NCBI RefSeq assembly: GCF_013184745.1
Contig: NZ_JAATVU010000032.1
Coordinates: 1 to 64,000, forward strand
DNA length: 64,000 bases
Source: Mangrovicoccus sp. HB161399
Lineage (GTDB): Bacteria > Pseudomonadota > Alphaproteobacteria > Rhodobacterales > Rhodobacteraceae
Direction of reading: 5' to 3'
The translations under genes were made by a program, and so were the position numbers. This document shows positions 16,438 through 25,017 of the stretch, one piece after another. Under the pieces are notes generated by a model. It was given only the letters and a program-made list of their open reading frames with translations, was not told where the DNA came from and did not search any database. Every line of letters begins with the position of its first letter. Positions within the stretch are counted from its first letter, which is position 1.

Positions 16438-16454
16438 GGCAAATTTCATTTGCC
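16438..16454. promoter_or_regulatory. perfect 17-base inverted repeat upstream of the Pot-type operon
   Basis: GGCAAAT-TTC-ATTTGCC, two perfect 7-base arms with a 3-base centre, about 100 bases before the ATPase start and 11 bases past the stop of the upstream LysR gene. Too AT-rich and short to be a convincing terminator; better explained as an operator for the importer promoter. Confidence 0.5.
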
Positions 16455-16464
16455 GTTACGTCGC

Positions 16465-17361
16465 TCATTTCAGCAGGGATGAATTCTTCCGCAACTCCTG
16501 CTTCAGCCAGGTATGAAAGGCGTCAACCACGGGATTTTCCAGCTTTTCCGAAGGCGTGCAGAGATAGTAGCCGGTATCGGAATGCAGCTTTCCGGGGAAG
16601 GGCCGGGCCAGCTGGCCCGATTCCACCGCATGGCCCCAAAGCACCATGTCCCCGATCACCACCCCCTGGCCCGCCAGCACGGCGGAATGGGCGACATTCA
16701 TCCCCGAAAAGCAGATGCCGCGATGCGCCTGTTCGGGCGGCAGGCCGACGAGGCGCATCCAGCTTTCCCAGTCGGCGAAATCGCCGATATGCAGCAAGGT
16801 CGCGCGCTGCAGGCTGCCGGGATCGACGAAGCCGCCCATCCGGTCGAGATAGTCCGGCGTGCAGAGCGGGGTGAACTCGACCGGCAGCAGCGGCTCCACC
16901 ACCAGGTCGGCACGGCCGTCATGGCCGAAGGTGATGAACGTGTCGATTTCGGGATTGGCGGTGCTGTCGATGCGCATCGGCGTGACCAGCGAGACGGTGA
17001 CATCCGGGTTCGCCTCGACGAAATCGCCCAGATGCTGGCAGAGCCAGGCGGAGGCGAAGCCTGCCGGGCAGCTGACATGCAGCGTGCCGCTGATCCCGTG
17101 CCGCCCGGCGCGGGTCCCCGAGGCCGAGATCAGGCTGAGCGCGCGGCGCACGTCGGAGGCATAGTCGCGCGCGCGCGGGGTCAGCTCGATGCGGTTGCCG
17201 ACGCGGATGGTCAGGTCGAAATCCAGCTCGCGCTCCAGCAGGCGCAGCTGGTGGCTGATCGCGCTGCGCGTCAGGTTCAGCTCTTCGGCGGCCTGCCAGA
17301 TCGAGCCCAGCCGCGCGACGCTTTCCAGCGCGCGCAGCGCATTCATCGATGGCACCCGCAA
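16465..17361 (-). CDS. LysR-family transcriptional regulator (GcvA-like)
   Basis: 298 residues beginning from a TTG. The first residues LRVPSMNALRALESVARLGSIWQAAEELNLTRSAISHQLRLLERELDFDL give a GcvA-type helix-turn-helix, followed by a LysR effector domain. The TTG at 17361 is preferred because a perfect AGGAGG lies six bases upstream (17368-17373 on the minus strand); a start at 17400 would add an Arg-rich leader not typical of the family. It lies between the epimerase gene (69 bases away, same strand) and the Pot-type operon downstream, either of which could be its target. Confidence 0.83.
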   Translation of the reverse strand: MRVPSMNALRALESVARLGSIWQAAEELNLTRSAISHQLRLLERELDFDLTIRVGNRIELTPRARDYASDVRRALSLISASGTRAGRHGISGTLHVSCPAGFASAWLCQHLGDFVEANPDVTVSLVTPMRIDSTANPEIDTFITFGHDGRADLVVEPLLPVEFTPLCTPDYLDRMGGFVDPGSLQRATLLHIGDFADWESWMRLVGLPPEQAHRGICFSGMNVAHSAVLAGQGVVIGDMVLWGHAVESGQLARPFPGKLHSDTGYYLCTPSEKLENPVVDAFHTWLKQELRKNSSLLK

Positions 17362-17430
17362 GCCCGGCCTCCTGCCCTGATCCGCAACCCGCCGGATCAT
17401 ACGGGGCGCGGGGCGGACGGCAAGTCCCGG

Positions 17431-18273
17431 TCAGCCGGCTTCCAGCTCCGCCCAGATCTCCTCGGCCCAGCCCTTGAGCACCAGCGCCTCTTCCCAGCGG
17501 TCGGACATCTCGCGCCCGTCCGGGCCGGTCAGCGCATAATCGGGCGGCCCGAGTTCGCAGAGGAAGATGCAGGTGCCGTCCGCGTTGCGCGCGCGCCAGC
17601 CCGCCAGCCCCTCGCGCCACCATCCGCGGAACAGATCTTCCCATTTGCGGCTGGAGGGCCAGCCGAGCGGGAGCTGGATCTGCCCGCGCCCGGCGACACG
17701 CCCCTGGAAGCTGTCGGAACGCGCGAGGATGCGGGAGATGTGGCCCATCTCGCGGCGGGGGATCGGGAAGCTCATCTCGCGGCCGGTCACGTAATGCGAA
17801 AGGTCGGCGCAGAGCCGCATCTCGGGGACGGCATCCAGAAGCAGCAGCGTCGCGTAGAGGTCGTTGGTGATGCAGTTGCGGTGGGTCTCGAACAGGACCG
17901 GCATGCCCTCCTGTTCCGACATCTCGATCCAGGCTCGGATCACCGGAATCATGCCCTCGACGGACAGCGGCATCACTTGGCCGATCACCACCACGAAGGG
18001 CGCGCCGAAGTCCTTCGCCATCCTCAGCGTCGGCCGCAGGCCCTCCACCGTCTTCGGGAAGTCCACCAGGAAGGGCGTCAGCCCGGCGCGCGCCATCATC
18101 GGCTGGATGCGGCGGATGTCCTCCGCAGAGGTAGCGCCGAAATCCAACGCCATGCCGGCATAGCCCGCCCCGGCCACCTTCTCCACCACCTGCTCGTAGG
18201 GCAGCTTCACGCCGGACTGGTCATGCGGCTGCATCGCCCAGAGGGCGGTATAGACGTCGAGGCGCCGGGTCAT
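17431..18273 (-). CDS. sugar phosphate isomerase/epimerase-type TIM-barrel protein
   Basis: 280 residues of the xylose-isomerase-like TIM-barrel superfamily (AP endonuclease family 2 fold): YTALWAMQPHDQSG, YAGMALDFGAT, PVLFETHRNC, MRLCADLSHYV. Candidate metal ligands are Glu in FETH, Asp in CADLSH and the following His. Start 18273 overlaps the desaturase stop by ATGA, so the two are translationally coupled. No substrate is evident; the family includes hydroxypyruvate isomerases, inosose dehydratases and uncharacterised sugar-acid epimerases. Confidence 0.78.
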   Translation of the reverse strand: MTRRLDVYTALWAMQPHDQSGVKLPYEQVVEKVAGAGYAGMALDFGATSAEDIRRIQPMMARAGLTPFLVDFPKTVEGLRPTLRMAKDFGAPFVVVIGQVMPLSVEGMIPVIRAWIEMSEQEGMPVLFETHRNCITNDLYATLLLLDAVPEMRLCADLSHYVTGREMSFPIPRREMGHISRILARSDSFQGRVAGRGQIQLPLGWPSSRKWEDLFRGWWREGLAGWRARNADGTCIFLCELGPPDYALTGPDGREMSDRWEEALVLKGWAEEIWAELEAG

Positions 18274-19250
18274 TCGGCCATCACCCGCAGCGGGCGGCCG
18301 CGCACCGGCACGACCCAGACCTCGTTCATCGGGTACTGGCTTTCGTCCTTGGCGCGGAGCTTGCGTATCACCTCGATCTGGAACTCGATCCAGCCCATCT
18401 GCCAGACCCCGCCGGCCTTCGCCTCGATCTTCGCGTTCAGCTCGCCGAGCTTCCAGAACGGCACCGAGGGAAAGGTGTGGTGCGCGGTGTGGTACGGCAT
18501 CTGCCAGCAGAGCCAGCGGACCAGCGCATTGGCGCGGGTGGAGCGGGTGTTCTCGAGGATCGAGTCCTCGTGGCTGAGGCCGAGATGCTCGATGGTGTTC
18601 TGCAGCTGGTGGACGGGCTTGGTCAGCACCATCGGCAGGATCCAGAAGGTGAGCCAGATCCAGCTGCCCGTCGCCAGCGAGACGATCAGGACCGCGGCGT
18701 AGAGGCCCAGATGGATGCGGCTTTCGCGGATGATGCGCGCCTCTTCCTGCGGACGGATGAAGGGTTCCACGATGACGCCGCGGGTACGGCGGACGATGCC
18801 GAGGATGCGGTTGCGCCAATAGGTGATCCCGGACAGCCACAGGAGGTAGGTGGCCAGCGTGTAGGGCTCGCGCACGAGTTCGCCGTCGCGCTCCCAGTCC
18901 TGCGTCCATTGGTGATGGGCGAAATGCATCACCTGGTCGAAATCGCGCGGGAACAGCATGAAGAAGCCGATGATCCGCCCGAAGGCTTCGTTCAGCCAGC
19001 GGGTGGCGAAGACGGTGGCATGGGACAGCTCGTGCTGCGCGGCATAGAGGAAATTCACCAGCACGCCGAGCACCAGCCCGGTGGCCAGAACCCACCATGT
19101 CCCCATGGCCAGCGCGTGCAGCCAGGCCGCGGCGGCGATCGCGCCCAGATGGCTGCCGAGCTGCAGCCAGCCCTTCAGGTCCGACCGCTCTGCCAGCGTC
19201 CTCAGCTCTGCCGGCTCCAGCAGTTTCCTGCGCGAAAAGCTCGCTTCCAT
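18270..19250 (-). CDS. membrane-bound di-iron fatty-acid-desaturase-type oxygenase
   Basis: 326 residues with two hydrophobic hairpins (about 34-70 and 183-215) and the full set of di-iron histidine boxes: HELSH at 73-77, HFAHH at 109-113, His222 in NTIEHLG and HTAHH at 254-258. Such enzymes use O2 and an electron-transfer partner to desaturate or hydroxylate alkyl chains; no ferredoxin or reductase is encoded nearby. Coupled by an ATGA overlap to the TIM-barrel gene and divergent from the LysR gene at 19351, which probably controls it. Whether it acts on lipid or on a small molecule linked to the TIM-barrel enzyme is open. Confidence 0.82.
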   Translation of the reverse strand: MEASFSRRKLLEPAELRTLAERSDLKGWLQLGSHLGAIAAAAWLHALAMGTWWVLATGLVLGVLVNFLYAAQHELSHATVFATRWLNEAFGRIIGFFMLFPRDFDQVMHFAHHQWTQDWERDGELVREPYTLATYLLWLSGITYWRNRILGIVRRTRGVIVEPFIRPQEEARIIRESRIHLGLYAAVLIVSLATGSWIWLTFWILPMVLTKPVHQLQNTIEHLGLSHEDSILENTRSTRANALVRWLCWQMPYHTAHHTFPSVPFWKLGELNAKIEAKAGGVWQMGWIEFQIEVIRKLRAKDESQYPMNEVWVVPVRGRPLRVMAE

Positions 19251-19350
19251 CCTGGTCCCCTGTCGTGGCGCGGAAATGTTCGATACAGATTAATGTTGAA
19301 TAATTTGCACGTCTATTGACATTGATTTGCCATTAAGATGAATTTTCTGC

Positions 19351-20205
19351 ATGAATTTGCCGCCGATATCCGCCCTTGAAATGCTCGACGCCCTGGCCCG
19401 GACAGGCTCGGTCGCGGCCACCGCATCGGAGCTGAATCTCAGCCCCAGCGCGGTCAGCCACAAGCTGCGCACGCTGGAGGCGCGGCTGGGCTTCCGCCTG
19501 GCCGAAGCGCAGGGCCGGGGTCTCAGGCTGACCGGCGAGGCGCACCGCTATGTCGCCGCGATACGGCCCGGGCTCGCGGCGCTGCGCGACGCCCATCGCG
19601 GGATCGGCGCGGCAGGCGGCACGCTCGATCTGGCCGTGACCTCGGGGCTGGCGGCAACCTGGCTGGCGCCGCGGCTGCGGCGGTTCCTCGGCCTCTGCCC
19701 GGACGTGGCGCTGACCCTGTCCAGCTTCGCCTCGGGCGAGGAGCCGCCACGCGCGGACCTTTGGATCGGCTTCACCGACAGCCCGCCGCCGGGGGCCGAG
19801 CTGCTCCTGCGGGTCGCGTTCTTTCCAGTCTGCGCGCCGGAGCTGCTCTACGAGGGCGGCGGGATCGCCATCGGCGGGCTGCGGCCGGACATGCTGCTGC
19901 ATCTCGACGGACCGGCCGACTGGGGGCGCTGGCTGGAAGCGGCAGGCTCCGGGCTCCGTCCGGGAACCGAGGGCATCTCCTTCACCGGGCTCCTCGCGAT
20001 GTATGCCGCCGCCGAGGCCGGGCTGGGCCTCTGCCTGGGCGACAGCCTGACCTGCGCGCGGGCGCTGAGCACCGGGCGGCTGGTGCGCCCCTTCGGGACG
20101 GAGATGCCCGCCCGCGCAGCCTATTGGATCGCCCCGCCGCCCGGCGGCGCCTCGGATCCGGCCCAGGCCTTCATCGACTGGATCAAGGCCGAGATTGCCG
20201 CCTGA
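19351..20205 (+). CDS. LysR-family transcriptional regulator
   Basis: 284 residues; helix-turn-helix SVAATASELNLSPSAVSHKLRTLEARLGFRL at about 20-50, then a LysR effector-binding domain with DLAVTSGLAATWLAPRLRRFL. It is divergent from the desaturase/TIM-barrel pair across a 100-base AT-richer gap, the classical arrangement for a LysR regulator and its target. The gap contains no long palindrome that I can see. Effector unknown. Confidence 0.85.
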   Translation: MNLPPISALEMLDALARTGSVAATASELNLSPSAVSHKLRTLEARLGFRLAEAQGRGLRLTGEAHRYVAAIRPGLAALRDAHRGIGAAGGTLDLAVTSGLAATWLAPRLRRFLGLCPDVALTLSSFASGEEPPRADLWIGFTDSPPPGAELLLRVAFFPVCAPELLYEGGGIAIGGLRPDMLLHLDGPADWGRWLEAAGSGLRPGTEGISFTGLLAMYAAAEAGLGLCLGDSLTCARALSTGRLVRPFGTEMPARAAYWIAPPPGGASDPAQAFIDWIKAEIAA

Positions 20206-20283
20206 CTGCCGCCGCGTCCCGCCCGCTGTTGGGATGGCCGCGGATCCGTGCCACACTGGCCCAGGTTTGGACGGGATATTTCG

Positions 20284-21882
20284 ATGCGGATCATCTTGCT
20301 TCTCTGCGCCTGGCTGGCCGCCGGTCCGGCATTTGCCCAGAACCGGATGGCCCTGGTGATCGGCAATGACGCCTATGCGAACGTGCCGCAGCTGGCGCTG
20401 GCCGTCGCCGATGCAACCGCCGTGGCCGATGCGCTCCGGCAGCAGGGATACGAGACGCTGACCGCGACCGATGCGGGCCGGCGCGACATGAACCGCAAGA
20501 TCTCGGATTTCACCGCGCGGCTCCAGCCGGGCGACACGGCAGTGGTGTATTTCGCCGGCCACGGGGTCGAGATCGACGGCGAGAACTACCTGCTGCCGGC
20601 CGATATCCTGGTTCCCGGCGCGGGCGAGAGCGATTTCGTCAAGTCGGAGTCCATCGCGCTGTCCGGGCTGCTCGACCGCGTCCGAGCGACCGGCGCCCGC
20701 ACGGTCATCGCGATCATCGACGCCTGCCGCAACAACCCCTTCGCGACGGCCTCCGGGCGCAGCATCGGCGCCACCCGCGGGCTCGGCCGGATCGCCGCGC
20801 CGCAGGGCAGCTTCGTGATCTTCTCCGCCGGGGCCGGGCAGCTCGCGCTCGACCATCTGCCGGGCGAGACCGGCGCGGCGAATTCCGTCTTCACCCGCGC
20901 GCTGCTGAAGCGGCTGCCCCAGCCGGGGCTGGAGCTGCGCGAGATGGTGGCCGATCTGCGGATCGAGGTGCGCGACATGGCGCTTTCGGTCCAGCACGCG
21001 CAGGTGCCGGCCTATTACGACGAGCTGATCGGCGCGTTCTACTTCGCCCCGCCAGCGAACCGGCCGGCGGCGGAGACGCAGCCGGGCGGCGATGGCGCGG
21101 ACCGCATGCGGGAGGATTTCGATCTCGCCCGCGAGATCGGCACGCCCGCGGCCTGGGACATCTTCCTGGAGCGCCATGCCGCGCGGCGCGGGGAATACAC
21201 CTACGAACTCGCCCTGCAGCTGCGCGAGGGGGCGGCTGCCTCCGAAGCGGGACCGAGCGCGCGGGATGCCGCGGCGCCGGAGCCCCCGGCAGAGGACGCC
21301 CCCGGGCAGGAGGCAGCACCGCCCGCCATGGCCGCGCGGAGCCGCGAGGACATCATCCGCGCCACCCAGGCAGCGCTGAACCGGGCGAATTGCGCCGCCG
21401 GCGCCGCCGACGGCATTGCCGGTCCGCGGACGCGCAGCGCCTTTGCCCGGTTCATCCGCGAAAGCGGGGCGGATCTGGCGGAAGGGGATCTGGGACTCGA
21501 GGCCGCCCTGAAGGCAGTCGAGGCCCAGACCGGCCCGGTCTGCAGCACCGCAGCGCCCCCTGCCCCGGAGCCGCCCAGGGCCGTGCGCGGACCCACCATG
21601 GCCGGGTCCTGGTCCTTCAGCGCAACCTGTGCCTTCGGCCTCCGCGTCACGGGCACGGTGCGGCTGAGGGAGACGCAGCCGAATTTCTTCCGCGGCGAGA
21701 TCTCGGACTCGCTCGGGCAGCACGGCACCGCCGAGATGACGCTCAGCGGGCTGGCGATCAGCGGCAAATCCTATTTCCCGGCCAAGACCAACACCTTCAG
21801 CGGCCAGATGGCGCCGGACGGTCTGAGCTATACCACCAAGGGCACGTCGACCTGCACCGTGCATGGCCGCAAGGCGGGCTAA
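20284..21882 (+). CDS. secreted caspase-like (peptidase C14) protein with C-terminal accessory domains
   Basis: 532 residues. Signal peptide at 1-19 (cut after AFA). A caspase-like p20 domain at about 21-250 has the catalytic dyad His93 (YFAGHGVEI) and Cys148 (IIDACRNNPF). After a Pro/Ala-rich linker, residues about 355-400 (IIRATQAALNRANCAAGAADGIAGPRTRSAF) resemble a peptidoglycan-binding repeat. The last 100 residues (AGSWSFSATCAFGLRVTGTVRL) look like a small beta-sandwich or barrel. Bacterial orthocaspases of this type cleave after basic residues, but exported ones are poorly understood. Start 20284 is preferred over 20248 because it begins the signal peptide. It stands alone between a LysR gene and the oleate hydratase. 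Confidence 0.8.
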   Translation: MRIILLLCAWLAAGPAFAQNRMALVIGNDAYANVPQLALAVADATAVADALRQQGYETLTATDAGRRDMNRKISDFTARLQPGDTAVVYFAGHGVEIDGENYLLPADILVPGAGESDFVKSESIALSGLLDRVRATGARTVIAIIDACRNNPFATASGRSIGATRGLGRIAAPQGSFVIFSAGAGQLALDHLPGETGAANSVFTRALLKRLPQPGLELREMVADLRIEVRDMALSVQHAQVPAYYDELIGAFYFAPPANRPAAETQPGGDGADRMREDFDLAREIGTPAAWDIFLERHAARRGEYTYELALQLREGAAASEAGPSARDAAAPEPPAEDAPGQEAAPPAMAARSREDIIRATQAALNRANCAAGAADGIAGPRTRSAFARFIRESGADLAEGDLGLEAALKAVEAQTGPVCSTAAPPAPEPPRAVRGPTMAGSWSFSATCAFGLRVTGTVRLRETQPNFFRGEISDSLGQHGTAEMTLSGLAISGKSYFPAKTNTFSGQMAPDGLSYTTKGTSTCTVHGRKAG

Positions 21883-21981
21883 AGGCGGCGGACCGGGCCG
21901 CTTGCCGGGCGGGCCCTGCGCCCCCCGGGCCGGAGCCCAAGTCCCGCGCCATCTGAACCGGGCGCGGCCCCTGGCGGGTGC

Positions 21982-21995
21982 TTGACCGGGATCAA
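21982..21995. promoter_or_regulatory. Fnr/Anr-type site TTGACCGGGATCAA
   Basis: The 14-mer fits the Fnr/FnrL consensus TTGA-N6-TCAA, with one deviation from TTGAT-N4-ATCAA (TTGAC). It ends 53 bases before the oleate hydratase ATG, a plausible position for oxygen- or NO-responsive control by an FnrL/NnrR/DnrR-type regulator. Only the sequence match supports it. Confidence 0.5.
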
Positions 21996-22048
21996 CGACC
22001 GCCCCCCGGCGCCATGGCAGGATCCTTCCGTGCCGGGGAGGACACGCC

Positions 22049-23626
22049 ATGACACGAGACACGCCGTCCGGACTGCATCACATCGCCGGGGGCGGCATTG
22101 CCGGGCTGGCCGCCGCCGTCTTCCTGATCCGCGATGCGGGGACCCGCGGGGAAGACATCCGCATCTACGACGCCGCGGAGGTGGCGGGCGGTTCGCTCGA
22201 TGCCAGCGGCGGCCCGGACGCCGGCTACCTGGTCCGCGGCGGCCGCATGTTCGAGCCGCATTTCGCCTGCACGCTCGACCTGCTCGGCTCCATCCCGTCT
22301 GCCGACGATCCGGCGGTCTCCGCCGCCGAGGACATCTTCGCCTTCAACCGCGCGGTGCCGGGATCGGGCAAGTGCCGGCTGGTCCGTGACGGGCGGCCCG
22401 CGCCGGACCGCGCGGAGCTTTCGCTGCGCATGATGGACAAGCTTGACATCGCCCGGCTGACGCTGGTGCCGGAGGCCGCGCTGGGGGCGCGGCGCATCGA
22501 GGACTGGTTCCGCCCGTCCTTCTTCGACAGCAATTTCTGGCTGATGTGGTCGACCATGTTCGCCTTCCAGCCCTGGCATTCCGCTGCCGAGATGCGGCGC
22601 TATCTCAAGCGGTTCATCCATCTCTTTCCCGGCTTCACCCGGATCGAGGGGATCCTGCGGACGCGCTACAACCAGTACGATTCCATGATCCTGCCGGTCC
22701 AGCGCTGGCTGGAAGCGCGCGGCGTGCGCATCGAAACCGGCACAGCGATCGCCGATCTGCGCTTCGCGGGCAGCCCCGGCAGCCGCCGCGCAACGGACCT
22801 GGTCCTGGACGATGGCACGGCGGTGCCGCTCGGCGCGGATGACAAGGTCTACCTGACGCTGGGCTCGATGACTGACGGCGCGGTCCTGGGCAGCAACGAT
22901 GCCGCGCCGGGCCAGGAAGACCGCGAGGGGCCGTCCTGGAGGCTGTGGCGCAACCTCGCCGCGGCGGAGCCGGGCTTCGGCCGGCCCGAAGCCTTCTGCG
23001 GCGACCCGCGCCTGAGCGCCTGGAACTCCTTCACTGTCACGATGGAAGATCCCGGCTTCTTCGCCTTCATGGAGGCGCATACCGGCAACCGCACCGGCAC
23101 GGGCGGGCTTGTGACCTTCGCAGGCTCGGGCTGGGTGCTGTCGATCGTGCTGTTCCACCAGCCGCATTTCCGCGGCCAGGCCCCGGGGAAGCAGGTCTTC
23201 TGGGGCTACGGGCTGCGCGGCGACCGGCCCGGCGACTTCGTGCGGAAGCCGATGTGGGAGGCCACCGGCGACGAAATCGCCGCGGAACTCTGCGGCCAGC
23301 TGCACCTGTCCGAGGATCAGGCCGGCTGGTTCCGCAACGCCCGCATCCGCCCCTGCCGGATGCCGTTCATCACCAGCCAGTTCATGCCGCGCCGCCCCGG
23401 CGACCGTCCGCTTGTCTGCCCGCCGGACATCGGCAACGTCGCGGTGATGGGCCAGTTCTGCGAGCAGGAGCGCGACTGCGTCTTCACTGTGGAATACTCG
23501 GTCCGCGCCGCCCGCGCCGCGGTCGCCGGGCTGACCGGCCGCTGCACGCCGCCGCCGCCGGTCGCGCGCACCGATCTCGACCCGAGGGTGCTGATGCGCG
23601 CGGCCGGAGTGTTCCTGCGGGGATGA
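22049..23626 (+). CDS. ohyA: oleate hydratase (FAD-dependent, MCRA family)
   Basis: 525 residues. N-terminal FAD motif IAGGGIAGLAAAVFLIRDA, the family signature RGGRMFEPHFACTLDLLGSIPS, and downstream FHQPHFRGQ.. and TSQFMPR..GDRP segments place it in the oleate hydratase (myosin-cross-reactive antigen) family. These add water across the cis-9 double bond of free unsaturated fatty acids to give 10-hydroxy acids, a detoxification step. At 525 residues it is shorter than the usual 560-650. RBS GGGGAGG seven bases before the ATG. The Fnr-type box upstream suggests induction on oxygen limitation. Convergent with the sorbosone-dehydrogenase-like gene, 9 bases apart. Confidence 0.88.
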   Translation: MTRDTPSGLHHIAGGGIAGLAAAVFLIRDAGTRGEDIRIYDAAEVAGGSLDASGGPDAGYLVRGGRMFEPHFACTLDLLGSIPSADDPAVSAAEDIFAFNRAVPGSGKCRLVRDGRPAPDRAELSLRMMDKLDIARLTLVPEAALGARRIEDWFRPSFFDSNFWLMWSTMFAFQPWHSAAEMRRYLKRFIHLFPGFTRIEGILRTRYNQYDSMILPVQRWLEARGVRIETGTAIADLRFAGSPGSRRATDLVLDDGTAVPLGADDKVYLTLGSMTDGAVLGSNDAAPGQEDREGPSWRLWRNLAAAEPGFGRPEAFCGDPRLSAWNSFTVTMEDPGFFAFMEAHTGNRTGTGGLVTFAGSGWVLSIVLFHQPHFRGQAPGKQVFWGYGLRGDRPGDFVRKPMWEATGDEIAAELCGQLHLSEDQAGWFRNARIRPCRMPFITSQFMPRRPGDRPLVCPPDIGNVAVMGQFCEQERDCVFTVEYSVRAARAAVAGLTGRCTPPPPVARTDLDPRVLMRAAGVFLRG

Positions 23627-23635
23627 GGCCGCGCC

Positions 23636-24928
23636 TCAGGCGGCGGCCGTGACCCGCCAGATGACGTCGCCGACATCGTCCGCCATCAGCAGCGACTTGC
23701 CGTCCGGCCCGATGGTCACGCCGACCGGGCGTCCATAGGCCAGCTTCTCGTCCTCCGACAGGAAGCCCGAGAGGATGTCGCGCGGCTGGCCGGCGGGCCG
23801 GCCGTTCTCGAAGGGCACGAAGATCAGCTTGTAGCCGCTGAGCTTGGAGCGGTTCCAGGAGCCGTGCTGGCCGATCACCATGCCATCGCCGAAGCCGGGC
23901 AGCGTGCCTTCCGGCATCCAGCAGAGGCCGAGCGACGCGGTATGGCCGCCGAGCGCGTAATCCGGGGTGATCGCGCGGGCGACCAGGCCTGCGTCCTGCG
24001 GCACGCGGTCGTCGACGGTCCGGCCCCAGTAGCAATAGGGCCAGCCGTAGAAGCCGCCGTCTTCGACCGAGGTCAGGTAATCGGGCGGCGTCTCGTCGCC
24101 CAGCCCGTCGCGTTCGTTGACCACGGTCCAGAGCTTTCCGGTGACCGGCTCCCAGACCATGCCCACGGCGTTGCGCAGGCCTGAGGCGAAGATCCGCGCC
24201 TGCCCCGTCGCCACGTCCAGTTCCCAGATCGCGGCGCGGCCCTCTTCGGCCTCCATGCCCGCATCGCCGATATTCGACAGCGATCCGACGCCGGCATAGA
24301 TCCTGGCGCCGTCCGGCGAGACCAGCAGGCTGCGGGTCCAATGGCCGTGCGGCTTGAAATCGACCAGCTGCTCGCCCTCGCCGGACAATGCCGTGCTGCC
24401 GGGCGCGAAGTCGAAGACCCGGATCCCGTCGGTATTGCCGAGATAGAAGCGGTTACCGACCAAGGCCATGCCGAAGGGCTGGTTCTGGTTTTCTACGAAG
24501 ACCTCGCGGATTTCGGCAATGCCGTCGCCATCGGCATCGCGCCACAGCGTCACCCGGTTCGCGCTGGTGCCGATCGCCTTGACCCGGCGCATCGTTGCCT
24601 GCGCGGCGTGATCCATCAGCGTCTTCGGCGGCGCCGGCTGCTCCTTGGATTCCGCGACCAGCACGTCGCCGTTCGGCAGCACCTCGATCCAGCGCGGATG
24701 GTCCAGCCCGGAGGCGAAGGCATTGACTTTCAGCCCCGGCGCGCAGACCGGCAGCCGCCCGTCCTTCCAGCCCTCGGCCACCGGCATCTTCAGGGTCATG
24801 ATCCCCTGCTTGCGGGCCTCGGGGATTTGCGGCGCCTGGCCGATGGCCTGATGCGCGGGCGACCCCATGCGCCGCGTCCAGGCGACCGTTCCGCCCACCA
24901 GTTCGGTGGCTTTCGCTATGAAATCCAT
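23636..24928 (-). CDS. PQQ-type six-bladed propeller sugar dehydrogenase (sorbosone dehydrogenase family)
   Basis: 430 residues. The beta-propeller repeats of soluble aldose/sorbosone dehydrogenases are visible: FASGLDHPRWIEVLPNGDVLVAE, PHGHWTRSLLVSPDGARIYAGVGS, FASGLRNAVGMVWEPVTGKLWTVVNERDGLGDE, and FGDGMVIGQHGSWNRSKLSGYK. Such enzymes oxidise aldose-type aldehydes in the periplasm with PQQ. No convincing signal peptide is present, only a weak hydrophobic start, so export is uncertain. RBS GGAGAGGGGAG before the ATG at 24928. No PQQ biosynthesis genes are in the window; some family members use no known cofactor. Confidence 0.82.
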   Translation of the reverse strand: MDFIAKATELVGGTVAWTRRMGSPAHQAIGQAPQIPEARKQGIMTLKMPVAEGWKDGRLPVCAPGLKVNAFASGLDHPRWIEVLPNGDVLVAESKEQPAPPKTLMDHAAQATMRRVKAIGTSANRVTLWRDADGDGIAEIREVFVENQNQPFGMALVGNRFYLGNTDGIRVFDFAPGSTALSGEGEQLVDFKPHGHWTRSLLVSPDGARIYAGVGSLSNIGDAGMEAEEGRAAIWELDVATGQARIFASGLRNAVGMVWEPVTGKLWTVVNERDGLGDETPPDYLTSVEDGGFYGWPYCYWGRTVDDRVPQDAGLVARAITPDYALGGHTASLGLCWMPEGTLPGFGDGMVIGQHGSWNRSKLSGYKLIFVPFENGRPAGQPRDILSGFLSEDEKLAYGRPVGVTIGPDGKSLLMADDVGDVIWRVTAAA

Positions 24929-25017
24929 GGCTTCTCCCCTCTCCTCGGGGGCAGCCTAGCGGAGATGCACCAGCCGCGACAGCACCTTTGCGCCTGCCGC
25001 GACAGGATGTGCGAGCG

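Noticed and set aside
19333-22062. A 909-codon open frame on the minus strand
   Set aside because: Antisense to the LysR and caspase-like genes; composition is typical of a GC-rich shadow frame.
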